This document shows positions 1-6,205 of a stretch of 7,852 nt of DNA, one piece after another (position 1 is the first letter of the stretch; each line of letters starts with the position of its first letter). Source of the stretch: an uncultured Eubacteriales bacterium (GTDB taxonomy: Bacteria; Bacillota; Clostridia; UMGS1810). The notes under the pieces are model-generated. The model was not told the origin of the DNA, did not search any database, and saw only the letters and a program-made list of their open reading frames with translations. The position numbers and the translations under genes are program-made. Location of the stretch: positions 1 to 7,852 of the forward strand of contig CABUQL010000050.1 in the NCBI GenBank assembly GCA_902493665.1. The letters are read 5' to 3'.

Positions 1-2
1 AA

Positions 3-290
3 GTTGAGCCTCTTGAGCAGGTAATCGACAAATTAAAGAGCAAAGTTAAAAAATCGCACATTGAAAGACTTCAGCAGGGCAAATGCACAATTGAAACGGG
101 ATTTGTTTTGTCCGACCTTATAACAAACTGTGAGAGAGTTGCAGACCATTGTTCTAATGTCGCGGTCTGTCTTATACAGGTTGCAGACGACAGTTTTGAC
201 ACGCACGAATATTTGAACAATGTAAAATCCCACGGCGACGCTTCGTTTGACACCATGTATAAAGAATACAAGAAAAAATACGGAGTGTGA
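3..290 (+). CDS. Na/Pi-cotransporter family protein, C-terminal PhoU-like part (5' partial)
   Basis: This is an open frame running in from the left edge and ending at TGA 288-290; 95 codons are visible and the start is outside the window. The visible part is mostly helical and resembles the cytoplasmic PhoU-like tail found on Na+/phosphate cotransporter (NptA/YjbB-type) proteins of Clostridia. Key stretches are HIERLQQGKC, then a conserved segment with TNCERVADHCSN, and a tail with DSFDTHEY and a basic end (EYKKKYGV). In this family an N-terminal membrane domain imports phosphate with sodium, and the PhoU-like tail is thought to tune activity; the membrane part is not visible here. The response regulator gene begins 42 bases later with no convincing terminator between, so they may be co-transcribed. 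A stand-alone PhoU is the main alternative, but the ERVADHCSN and DSFDTHEY pattern fits the transporter tail better. Confidence 0.85.
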   Translation, partial: VEPLEQVIDKLKSKVKKSHIERLQQGKCTIETGFVLSDLITNCERVADHCSNVAVCLIQVADDSFDTHEYLNNVKSHGDASFDTMYKEYKKKYGV

Positions 291-320
291 TATAAAAAAT
301 ATCTTTTTTAAGATGCTTTC

Positions 321-329
321 GGCGGTGAT
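321..329 (+). promoter_or_regulatory. Ribosome binding site that fixes the GTG start of the response regulator
   Basis: GGCGGTGAT matches the extended anti-Shine-Dalgarno target (GGAGGTGAT) with one mismatch and sits just ahead of GTG 333. A stop codon in the same frame at 309-311, with no ATG in between, leaves GTG 333 as the first sensible start. The two ATGs at 328 and 331 are in other frames; the frame at 328 reads ATG ATG and then stops. Confidence 0.75.
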
Positions 330-332
330 GAT

Positions 333-1004
333 GTGAAAAAAGTATTTTGCGTTGAAGACGATGAAAATATAAGAGAGCTTGTTGTATACACGCTTTCGCA
401 AACGGGATTTTCTTCAATGGGTTTTGAGGACGCAGCCTGTCTTTTTAATGAACTTAAAACCCAAAAACCCGACCTTATACTTCTTGATATTATGCTTCCG
501 GGCATTGACGGAAACGAGATTTTAAGACGCTTAAAGAAAAGCGATGAAACAAAAAACATTCCCGTAATAATGCTTACGGCAAAATCGGCGCAGATGGATA
601 AAATAAAAGGTCTTGACTCCGGCGCCGACGATTACATAACAAAGCCGTTTGATATAATGGAACTTGTTTCAAGGACAAATGCGGTTCTTCGCAGAACTCA
701 AAAAAGCGATGGTGAGAATATAATTAAAATCGGCGGAATTGAGATAAACAAAAAACACAGAAGCGTCTTTTCGGACGAAAAAGAAGTAAAACTTACTTTT
801 AAAGAATTTGAGCTTTTGTATTATCTTGCGCAAAACAGAGGAATTGTTATGGGCAGAGAAAGCCTTATGAACAAAATATGGGGAACCGATTTTGAGGGCG
901 AAACAAGAACAATAGATGTGCATATTAAAACGCTCAGACAAAAGCTCGGCGATGAAGGAAAAAGAATAGAAACCGTAAGAAATGTCGGATACAAAATTAA
1001 TTAA
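333..1004 (+). CDS. OmpR/PhoB-family response regulator (PhoB/PhoP-like)
   Basis: This is a 223-residue DNA-binding response regulator, the usual length for the OmpR/PhoB family. The receiver domain covers about residues 1-120: acidic pocket D9/D10, phosphoacceptor D52 in LLDIMLPGIDG, switch T82 in MLTAK, Y101, and K104 in TKPF. The C-terminal winged-helix domain covers about 130-223, with LTFKEFELLYYLA, the recognition-helix region RTIDVHIKTLRQKLG, and the terminal wing ending VRNVGYKIN. In this family, phosphorylation at the Asp drives dimerisation and binding to direct-repeat sites. The kinase gene follows after 27 bases, so they form a cognate pair. The upstream Na/Pi-cotransporter and the PhoR-like kinase suggest a role in the phosphate response (PhoB/PhoP type), but that is context inference, since many OmpR regulators look alike in sequence. 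The start is GTG at 333. Confidence 0.95.
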   Translation: MKKVFCVEDDENIRELVVYTLSQTGFSSMGFEDAACLFNELKTQKPDLILLDIMLPGIDGNEILRRLKKSDETKNIPVIMLTAKSAQMDKIKGLDSGADDYITKPFDIMELVSRTNAVLRRTQKSDGENIIKIGGIEINKKHRSVFSDEKEVKLTFKEFELLYYLAQNRGIVMGRESLMNKIWGTDFEGETRTIDVHIKTLRQKLGDEGKRIETVRNVGYKIN

Positions 1005-1019
1005 AATTTGTGCCGAAAC

Positions 1020-1028
1020 GGTGGTGAT
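1020..1028 (+). promoter_or_regulatory. Ribosome binding site that fixes the kinase start at ATG 1032
   Basis: GGTGGTGAT is a close match to the extended Shine-Dalgarno sequence and is followed after three bases by ATG 1032. The frame is also open back to a TTG at 1008, but that start would place this site inside the coding region and add eight residues of no recognisable character before the membrane segment. ATG 1032 is preferred. Confidence 0.75.
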
Positions 1029-1031
1029 TTT

Positions 1032-2693
1032 ATGTATAAAAAAATATATTCAAACATAAGAGCGCTTGTTATTTTTACACTTGCAATCACATCGCTTCTT
1101 TTTGTTACGGCATACTTTGCGCTTTATTCTTCGTCGTATAAAGACGAACTTAAAAACGAGGCATTGCTTATTAAAAAATATCTTGATGATGGCGGAAAGG
1201 CAAAAAACATTTCCGATACCGTTTTGGAAAAGAGAATTACGCTTATCGATCCGTCGGGGAAAATACTCTGCGATAATGGTTCGCACGACATTTCGGGTAT
1301 GGACAATCACATAAGCCGCCCCGAAATTGCACTTGCCCTAAAAGACGGCGAGGGATATGCCGAAAGATACAGCAAAACGCTTAATAAAGCCGTTTATTAC
1401 TATGCCGTAAAGCTTAAAGACGGCAATGTGGTGCGTGTCTGCGGAAGCGCAAACGTGATGTTTAAAATGTTTGCAACGCTTTGTATTCCCATTATTATTG
1501 TTGTGATTTTTTTGTATTTTCTCATAAACACATTTGCAAAAAATCTTACAAAAAGCATTGTTGTGCCCATTAACGAAATTGATATTAAAAACGAAAAATA
1601 CGAGTCGGATTACGATGAGCTTATGCCGTTTTTAAACAGAATAAAGGCTCAGAGCGATGAAATCAAAGCACAGATGGAAAAAATACGCAATCAAAAAATA
1701 AGGCTTTCAACACTCAGCGACAATATGAACGAAGGTCTTATTGTGCTTGACAAAAATAAGACGGTAATCTCAATAAACATAAGCGCACAGAATATCTTTG
1801 AAAAAAACGATGCGCTAAATTCAAGTTTTTTGTATCTTACAAGAGATGACGCCGTTTTGGACAACTTGAAAAAAGCATATTCGGGCGAAAAGCGCTCTTT
1901 TGAAACAGTTATAAAAGATAAAAATTATCAGATTTTCATAAGTCCCGTTTTTGAAAAATCGGTTGTAACATCGGTAATTATTTTAATTTTTGATATCGAC
2001 GAAAAGGCAAAAGCTGAAAAAGTGCGCCGTGAGTTTTCGGCAAACGTTTCACATGAGCTTAAAACACCGCTTACAACAATTTTGGGATATTCGCAGATTA
2101 TTAAAAACGGAATTGCAAAAAATGATGACATAATCGGTTTCAGCGAAAAAATCGAAAAGGAAGCCGAAAGACTTTTGGCACTCATAAACGATATTATCGA
2201 GCTTTCAAAACTTGACGAAGAAAACGGCGTGTTAAATGCCGAAAACGTAAATTTGAAGGAAACTGCACAAAATGTGTGCACGCATATTAAAGAAAAAGCC
2301 GAAAAAAAGAACGTGAATATTGATATTTCGGGAAATGATTTGTGCGTAAAAGGAAACAAAACCCAGCTTTACGAAATGATTTTTAACATTGTTGACAATG
2401 CGGTTAAATACAACAAGGAAAACGGAAAAGTCAACATAGTTTTAGGCGAAGATTTTATAAGAATTTCGGATACGGGAATAGGAATAGGAAGCGAAGATAT
2501 TAAGAGAATTTTTGAAAGATTTTACCGTGCTGACAAGAGCAGGTCAAAAAAGGCCGGCGGAACGGGACTCGGGCTTTCTATTGCAAAACATATTGCACTG
2601 TGTCATAATGCAGATATTGAGGCAGAAAGCGAGATTAATAAAGGCAGTATGTTTACGGTAACTTTTAAAAAAGAAGATATCATATCTTTTTAA
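1032..2693 (+). CDS. PhoR-like membrane sensor histidine kinase
   Basis: This is a 553-residue sensor kinase. A short basic N-terminus leads into membrane helix 1 (about 11-32). A sensor region follows (about 33-145; motifs ITLIDPSGKIL, then SRPEIALAL, then VYYYAVKLKDG), and then membrane helix 2 (about 147-168). A charged linker (about 170-225) leads into a PAS-like domain (about 228-325, NEGLIVLD). The dimerisation/phosphoacceptor helix has H341 in the H-box SHELKTPLTTILGYSQ. The ATP-binding domain shows the N-box (N452, D455, N456), G1 (DTGIGIG from D480), the F-box (FERFYR from F494) and G2 (GGTGLGLSIAKHI from G509). All catalytic motifs are intact. The architecture is that of Clostridia PhoR-type kinases, which autophosphorylate on His and pass phosphate to the regulator Asp. 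The partner is the response regulator encoded 27 bases upstream. The ligand is unknown; phosphate status is inferred from context. Confidence 0.95.
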   Translation: MYKKIYSNIRALVIFTLAITSLLFVTAYFALYSSSYKDELKNEALLIKKYLDDGGKAKNISDTVLEKRITLIDPSGKILCDNGSHDISGMDNHISRPEIALALKDGEGYAERYSKTLNKAVYYYAVKLKDGNVVRVCGSANVMFKMFATLCIPIIIVVIFLYFLINTFAKNLTKSIVVPINEIDIKNEKYESDYDELMPFLNRIKAQSDEIKAQMEKIRNQKIRLSTLSDNMNEGLIVLDKNKTVISINISAQNIFEKNDALNSSFLYLTRDDAVLDNLKKAYSGEKRSFETVIKDKNYQIFISPVFEKSVVTSVIILIFDIDEKAKAEKVRREFSANVSHELKTPLTTILGYSQIIKNGIAKNDDIIGFSEKIEKEAERLLALINDIIELSKLDEENGVLNAENVNLKETAQNVCTHIKEKAEKKNVNIDISGNDLCVKGNKTQLYEMIFNIVDNAVKYNKENGKVNIVLGEDFIRISDTGIGIGSEDIKRIFERFYRADKSRSKKAGGTGLGLSIAKHIALCHNADIEAESEINKGSMFTVTFKKEDIISF

Positions 2694-2700
2694 AAAATAT

Positions 2701-2727
2701 GCTTTGGTTTTCTAAATTATCCAAAGC
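2701..2727 (+). terminator. Weak inverted repeat after the kinase gene, possible terminator
   Basis: GCTTTGG (2701-2707) and CCAAAGC (2721-2727) are perfect inverted arms of 7 bp around a 13-base AT-rich loop, starting 8 bases after the kinase stop codon. Only three T follow, so termination would be weak. It is the best-placed candidate for ending the phosphate block, but could be incidental. Confidence 0.35.
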
Positions 2728-2781
2728 TTTAAGGCACGGTGTTTAAGGAACATTTTTAAGCAATAGTTTTAATTATAACTT

Positions 2782-2817
2782 GCCGCGGTACAGAAATGAG
2801 AATTTCTGTGCCGCAGC
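2782..2817 (+). repeat. Long hairpin with GAGA (GNRA) tetraloop in the 194-base gap
   Basis: The arms CGGTACAGAAAT (2786-2797) and ATTTCTGTGCCG (2802-2813) pair over 12 bp with one G-U wobble around the loop GAGA (2798-2801), a GNRA-type tetraloop. G2785-C2814 adds a thirteenth pair, and after a C2784/A2815 mismatch 2783-2816 and 2782-2817 pair again. No T-run follows (the next bases are TATATAAACAG), so it does not look like an intrinsic terminator. It may be a structured leader of the DUF6873 gene, an mRNA stabiliser, or a protein binding site on DNA. The pairing is seen directly; the role is not. Confidence 0.6.
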
Positions 2818-2825
2818 TATATAAA

Positions 2826-2840
2826 CAGTGATTTTCACTG
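2826..2840 (+). repeat. Second short hairpin beside the GNRA hairpin
   Basis: CAGTGA (2826-2831) and TCACTG (2835-2840) are perfect 6-bp inverted arms with a TTT loop, beginning 8 bases after the larger hairpin ends and 47 bases before ATG 2888. Together the two could form a two-stem leader. No T-run follows. Function is unknown. Confidence 0.45.
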
Positions 2841-2887
2841 ACAATGTATTATATGACATCTTAAAAGAATTGTGATGGCGGTAAAAT

Positions 2888-3592
2888 ATGGAAAATAAAA
2901 AGTTTGCAATTTTAAACGGTGAATTTAAAGAATTATACGGTGATGCTTTTTTTGCAGAATACGAAATCATTTATACCGAGCCGGTAAAAAAGCTTTCTTC
3001 TCCTTTGGCGTATCACCCCGATATACAGATAGCAAAAATAAGCAGCGATACTTATATCTGCGAGCCAACTCTTTTTGATTATTACTCCGAAAAACTAAAA
3101 AAACTTAATGTAAATCTTATTAGCGGCAATACGAGCCTTGAAAGTAACTACCCGAAAGATATTGCATATAATGTAGCAAGGGTGGAAAAAAAGCTGTTTT
3201 GTTTTGAAAAATATACAGACAAACGCATTTTGGAAAATTTTAACGGCGATATTGTAGACATTAATCAGGGATATTCAAGATGCAATATGTGTATTGTAAA
3301 CGATGAAGCCGTAATAACGTCCGATGACGGAATATATCTTGCCTGCGCCGAAAACAATATCGACGTTTTAAAAATCGAAAAAGGGCATATTAAGCTTTTT
3401 CCTTATGAATACGGGTTTATCGGCGGAGCATCGTACAACGCAAAAAAAAAGATTGTTTCATTTTTCGGAAACTTAAAAAATCATCCGTCATACAAAGACA
3501 TTATTAGCTTTTGTCAAAAACACAGCTGTACGGCAGAGTTTAACGAAAGCTATAATCTGTGCGATCTCGGTTCGGCAATATTTTCCTCCTGA
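2888..3592 (+). CDS. DUF6873-family protein (GME-fold), function unknown
   Basis: This is a 234-residue soluble protein with no signal peptide or membrane segment. It resembles, by recalled pattern, the Clostridia-centred DUF6873 family, which is assigned a guanidino-group-modifying-enzyme (GME) fold. Visible family-like motifs in order are HPD (43-45), YPKDIAYN (89-96), GYSRCNMC (128-135, a CxxC at 132/135), ITSDDGI (143-149), GHIKL (166-170), YGFIGGAS (175-182), an HP near 199-200 and CDLGS (225-229) near the C-terminus. GME enzymes use Cys, His and acidic residues to act on arginine-like substrates; whether this family is catalytic is not established here. ATG 2888 is the first start after an in-frame TAA at 2882-2884, with a weak GGCGGT site at 2877-2882. 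The ytxC gene follows after 51 bases, probably in the same transcript. Family call fairly good, function unknown. Confidence 0.75.
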   Translation: MENKKFAILNGEFKELYGDAFFAEYEIIYTEPVKKLSSPLAYHPDIQIAKISSDTYICEPTLFDYYSEKLKKLNVNLISGNTSLESNYPKDIAYNVARVEKKLFCFEKYTDKRILENFNGDIVDINQGYSRCNMCIVNDEAVITSDDGIYLACAENNIDVLKIEKGHIKLFPYEYGFIGGASYNAKKKIVSFFGNLKNHPSYKDIISFCQKHSCTAEFNESYNLCDLGSAIFSS

Positions 3593-3625
3593 ATATAATA
3601 TTTTGTTTAACACATACTACATTAT

Positions 3626-3633
3626 GGAAGGGA
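3626..3633 (+). promoter_or_regulatory. Ribosome binding site supporting the TTG start of ytxC
   Basis: GGAAGGGA lies 10 bases before TTG 3644. A TAG directly before that codon (3641-3643, same frame) rules out any longer start. The next ATG in frame is at 3692 and would remove 16 residues; the nearest GGAGG (3664-3668) is too far from it. Confidence 0.6.
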
Positions 3634-3643
3634 TGTGGTTTAG

Positions 3644-4441
3644 TTGTGTTTTACTATAGGATTGGAGGATAAATCTTCAAAAAACAACGAAATGGCTTTT
3701 GTTGCAAAAAAGCTTGAAGAATCTGAAATTTTTTTCAGCATATACTGCACAAAAAACAAAACATTTATAAAAACCTTTCTTGAAAACGACGAAAACAAAA
3801 AAACATTATGCGATATTTTGAGTCAATATATTTTTGACGTTTATATAAAAAACTATATTTACAAATATATTAATCTTTACTACAGTTATTTTGATAAAAA
3901 TGAAAAACTTGAAATTTATGAAAGCTTTGCAACCGACAGAGAAAAAAGATTTGTTTCTGCAAAGCTTTTTGATTATTTAAAAGAAAACAATTCGCTTCTT
4001 GTTGAAGGATTTGTTAATTTCCGTCTTAAAGATTATCTTTTGGACGCCGAGGACAGAATTGAAATTATAGTTGAAGATATGCTTGCAAAAAAAGAATATT
4101 ATGAGTTTATAAAACTTTTGAAATATTTTATAAATGTGCGCGATTCAAAATGCGATACCGTAAACATTGTAAAGAGCAAAAATGGCGCATATGTGCTTTA
4201 CGATAATCTGGGAAACAAAATTGAGGCAGACGACAGAAAAGAGTTTATGTTTGAAATATCCGACGAGGAGTTTTGCATAAACGATGTTATGATAAACGAC
4301 CTTATAAGCATCAGTCCTAAACGTGTTATAATCCATAATAAAGAAAATTTTGAAAATGTTCAGATTTTAAAAACGGTGGAGGGGATATTTGAAAATCATT
4401 TTGAGTATTGCCCCGGCTGTGATTTGTGTAAAAATAAATGA
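3644..4441 (+). CDS. ytxC: YtxC-like putative sporulation protein
   Basis: This 265-residue protein resembles the YtxC family, which is annotated as sporulation-associated in Bacillus and Clostridia but has no defined biochemical role. Recognisable features are a central helical segment ending LLVEGFVNFRLKDYL (about 118-132), then a KKEYYEFIKLLKYFI stretch (149-163), a mixed segment with NDLISISPKRVIIH (about 218-231) and a C-terminal CPGCDLC with cysteines at 256, 259 and 262. Membrane segments are not evident; the aromatic-rich part at 62-84 is helical and interrupted by charges. It begins with TTG and lies 51 bases after the DUF6873 gene, with no terminator between them. Its sequence is visibly more AT-rich than guaA. 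Family assignment rests on the FRLKDY, EYYEFIKLLKYF and ISISPKRVIIH pattern. Confidence 0.8.
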   Translation: MCFTIGLEDKSSKNNEMAFVAKKLEESEIFFSIYCTKNKTFIKTFLENDENKKTLCDILSQYIFDVYIKNYIYKYINLYYSYFDKNEKLEIYESFATDREKRFVSAKLFDYLKENNSLLVEGFVNFRLKDYLLDAEDRIEIIVEDMLAKKEYYEFIKLLKYFINVRDSKCDTVNIVKSKNGAYVLYDNLGNKIEADDRKEFMFEISDEEFCINDVMINDLISISPKRVIIHNKENFENVQILKTVEGIFENHFEYCPGCDLCKNK

Positions 4442-4450
4442 ATTAAGGTA

Positions 4451-4479
4451 GTGACAAATGCCGTAAAATGTGATATACT
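4451..4479 (+). promoter_or_regulatory. Extended -10 sigma-A-type promoter for the radical SAM-guaA operon
   Basis: GTGACA (4451-4456, 5 of 6 to TTGACA) is separated by exactly 17 bases from TATACT (4474-4479, 5 of 6 to TATAAT), which is preceded by TG plus one base (4471-4473), the extended -10 signature. Transcription would begin near 4486, giving a leader of about 54 bases before ATG 4540. It lies just after the ytxC stop and is the clearest promoter in the window. Confidence 0.75.
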
Positions 4480-4520
4480 GTTTTTAATAATGCAGATTTA
4501 AATTACGGTGATACACTTAC

Positions 4521-4526
4521 GGAGGA
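4521..4526 (+). promoter_or_regulatory. Ribosome binding site with unusually long spacing to ATG 4540
   Basis: GGAGGA is a strong Shine-Dalgarno core, but 14 bases separate the last G of GGAGG (4525) from ATG 4540, longer than the usual 5-9. A TAA in the same frame at 4531-4533 excludes any upstream start, and the first residues (MKILFTALNAKYIH) match the expected family N-terminus, so ATG 4540 stands. Confidence 0.6.
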
Positions 4527-4539
4527 ATTTTAAGACACG

Positions 4540-6204
4540 ATGAAGATACTTTTTACGGCTCTTAACGCAAAATATATTCATGTTAATCTTGCGCTTAAAT
4601 GCATAGCAAAGTATTGCAAAAAGTTTTCTCCAGTTGTAAAAGAATACACTATCAACGATAATATTGACGCTGTAATTGCCGACATTTATTCTCAAAATGC
4701 CGATGTTATAGCGTTTTCTTGTTATATCTGGAGCATTGAAAAAATTCTTTACATTGCAGAGTGCATAAAAAAAGTTAATCCCGGCGTGTTTATTGTGCTC
4801 GGCGGGCACGAGGTTTCTTATGACAGCGAAGAAGTGCTTAAAAATAACAAAAGCGTTGACTGCATTATAAGAGGCGAGGGCGAAAAACCGATGTTTTCTC
4901 TTTTGTCTGCATATGAGAAGGGCAAAGATTTTAAAGATGTGCCTTCTCTTACATACCGAAAAAGCGGAGAAATTCTGCAAAATCCGTTATGCGAAAGCAT
5001 ACCGCTTGACGATTACGAGTTTATGTATGATGACTCGATAAAAGATTACAAGGGAAAAATCCTTTATTACGAATCATCGCGCGGATGTCCGTATAAATGC
5101 AGCTACTGTCTTTCGTCAAACTCTGCAAAGGTGAATTTTTTAAGCCTTGAAAGAGTAAAAAAAGAGCTTATGTTTTTTGTAAAAAACAAAGTTCCGCTCG
5201 TTAAATTTGTCGACCGTACGTTTAATGCCGACAGAAAAAGAGCAAACGAAATTTTTAAGTTTATAATCGAAAACAGAGCGGAAACAAAGTTTCATTTTGA
5301 GCTTGCGGGAAATCTTATAGACGATGAAATGATTGAAATTTTAAAAGATACTCCCGAAGGACTTATTCAGTTTGAAATCGGAGTTCAGTCCACAAACGAA
5401 AAGACGATTAATGCAATCGGACGAAACATTGATTTTTTAAAAGTTGCGTCAAACGTTAAAAAGATTCTTGATATCGGCACAATACATATTCACTTGGATC
5501 TCATCGCAGGTCTTCCGTATGAAACGCTTGGTATTTTTAAAAAATCGTTTAACGATGTTTTAAGAATCCGTCCGCATATGCTTCAGCTTGGGTTTTTAAA
5601 GCTTTTAAAAGGTTCAAGAATACGGAATGAAAAAGATAAATTCGGATATAAGTTTAAGTCCAAAGCGCCTTATGAAGTTATGGAAAACGATTTTATTTCG
5701 TTTGACGAATTAATTGTTTTAAAGCGCATAGAATCTGTTCTTGACAGATATTACAACAGCGGTGATTTTAAGTATACTATGGATTATCTTTTTAAAAAGT
5801 ATGATTCATATTATGAAATATTTGAAAAGATTGCGGATTATTACGAAAAAAACTCGCTTTTTAAAGTTGCGGTTTCGCACGACGGCGCATATGATGTGCT
5901 CTTAGATATTTTTGACGATGAAAACATCAAAGATTATGTAAAGGCGGACAGGCTTTTAAACAAAAAAGCAAAACTTATATACGATATTGATGAGGATTTC
6001 AGGCAAAAATGTTTTGAAGTTCTTAAAAACAAAGAGTTTTCACAAAAATATCTGTCGCATTATAAGGACAGTGCAGCAAAGAAAATTTTTAATCTTGTCA
6101 GATTTGAAAAGCTTTTCGGAAAAGTTTTTCTTTATGATAATAAAAACAACACGTTAACAGATGTAACGGATGATTTTGCATCTTTAACCGGGGAGGAGAT
6201 TTAA
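4540..6204 (+). CDS. B12-binding domain radical SAM protein with DUF4080 C-terminus
   Basis: This 554-residue protein has a B12-binding-like Rossmann domain at about 1-140 (start MKILFTALNAKYIH, VIAFSCYIW at 56-64, VLGGHE at 86-91, IRGEGE at 110-115). The radical SAM core spans about 172-370. It has the iron-sulfur ligands C183, C187 and C190 in GCPYKCSYC, then KFVDRTFN (222-229), FEIGVQS (278-284), HLDLIAGLPYET (318-329) and LQLGFLKLLKGS (348-359). The C-terminal part (about 375-540) fits DUF4080. Class B radical SAM enzymes cleave S-adenosylmethionine at a 4Fe-4S cluster, and many do methylations or rearrangements with cobalamin; the substrate here is unknown. The DxHxxG motif that supplies the lower cobalamin ligand is not seen, as in many such proteins. 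A promoter sits just upstream and guaA follows after one base, so the two are co-transcribed. It is cytoplasmic and full length. Confidence 0.93.
   Translation: MKILFTALNAKYIHVNLALKCIAKYCKKFSPVVKEYTINDNIDAVIADIYSQNADVIAFSCYIWSIEKILYIAECIKKVNPGVFIVLGGHEVSYDSEEVLKNNKSVDCIIRGEGEKPMFSLLSAYEKGKDFKDVPSLTYRKSGEILQNPLCESIPLDDYEFMYDDSIKDYKGKILYYESSRGCPYKCSYCLSSNSAKVNFLSLERVKKELMFFVKNKVPLVKFVDRTFNADRKRANEIFKFIIENRAETKFHFELAGNLIDDEMIEILKDTPEGLIQFEIGVQSTNEKTINAIGRNIDFLKVASNVKKILDIGTIHIHLDLIAGLPYETLGIFKKSFNDVLRIRPHMLQLGFLKLLKGSRIRNEKDKFGYKFKSKAPYEVMENDFISFDELIVLKRIESVLDRYYNSGDFKYTMDYLFKKYDSYYEIFEKIADYYEKNSLFKVAVSHDGAYDVLLDIFDDENIKDYVKADRLLNKKAKLIYDIDEDFRQKCFEVLKNKEFSQKYLSHYKDSAAKKIFNLVRFEKLFGKVFLYDNKNNTLTDVTDDFASLTGEEI
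6190..6198 (+). promoter_or_regulatory. Ribosome binding site of guaA inside the radical SAM gene
   Basis: The purine stretch GGGGAGGAG contains a perfect GGAGG (6192-6196), 9 bases before TTG 6206. It overlaps the last codons of the upstream gene, whose TAA is at 6202-6204. With one base between stop and start, translation of guaA is probably coupled to that of the radical SAM gene. It supports TTG 6206 as the start. Confidence 0.8.
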
Positions 6205-6205
6205 C

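Noticed and set aside
301..314. ATCTT/AAGAT hairpin between the transporter and the response regulator, possible terminator.
   Set aside because: Only 5 bp, mostly A-T, and no T-run after it; likely chance in AT-rich DNA.
1008..1031. An upstream TTG start for the histidine kinase that adds eight residues.
   Set aside because: The strong GGTGGTGAT site at 1020-1028 points to ATG 1032, and the added residues have no family character.
1928..2359. A long - strand open frame (143 codons) inside the kinase gene.
   Set aside because: It lies opposite the H-box and PAS region of an intact kinase, and its Phe/Ser-rich composition is what antisense reading of Lys/Glu-rich coding DNA gives.
2671..2691. 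AT-rich inverted repeat spanning the end of the kinase gene, possible terminator.
   Set aside because: A 9-bp stem with a 3-base loop is possible, but it holds a single G-C pair and its T-run is part of the stem, so it is not a normal intrinsic terminator.
2774..2779. TATAAC as a -10 box for the DUF6873 gene.
   Set aside because: No acceptable -35 sequence 16-18 bases upstream.
2820..2825. TATAAA as a -10 box for the DUF6873 gene, with ATGAGA (2796-2801) as -35.
   Set aside because: The -35 has two mismatches, the spacer is 18 bases, and it falls inside the hairpin region. Too weak to annotate without transcript data.
2773..2970. A 65-codon open frame on the - strand across the DUF6873 start.
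   Set aside because: It overlaps a well-supported gene start, has no ribosome binding logic that I can see, and no recognisable motif; a shadow of the AT-rich gap.
3596..3620. Sigma-E-like promoter before ytxC: TAATATT (3596-3602) and CATACTAC (3613-3620).
   Set aside because: The -35 part matches the sporulation sigma-E consensus, but the spacer is 10 bases instead of about 14 and the -10 has two mismatches. An interesting idea for a sporulation gene, but not supportable.
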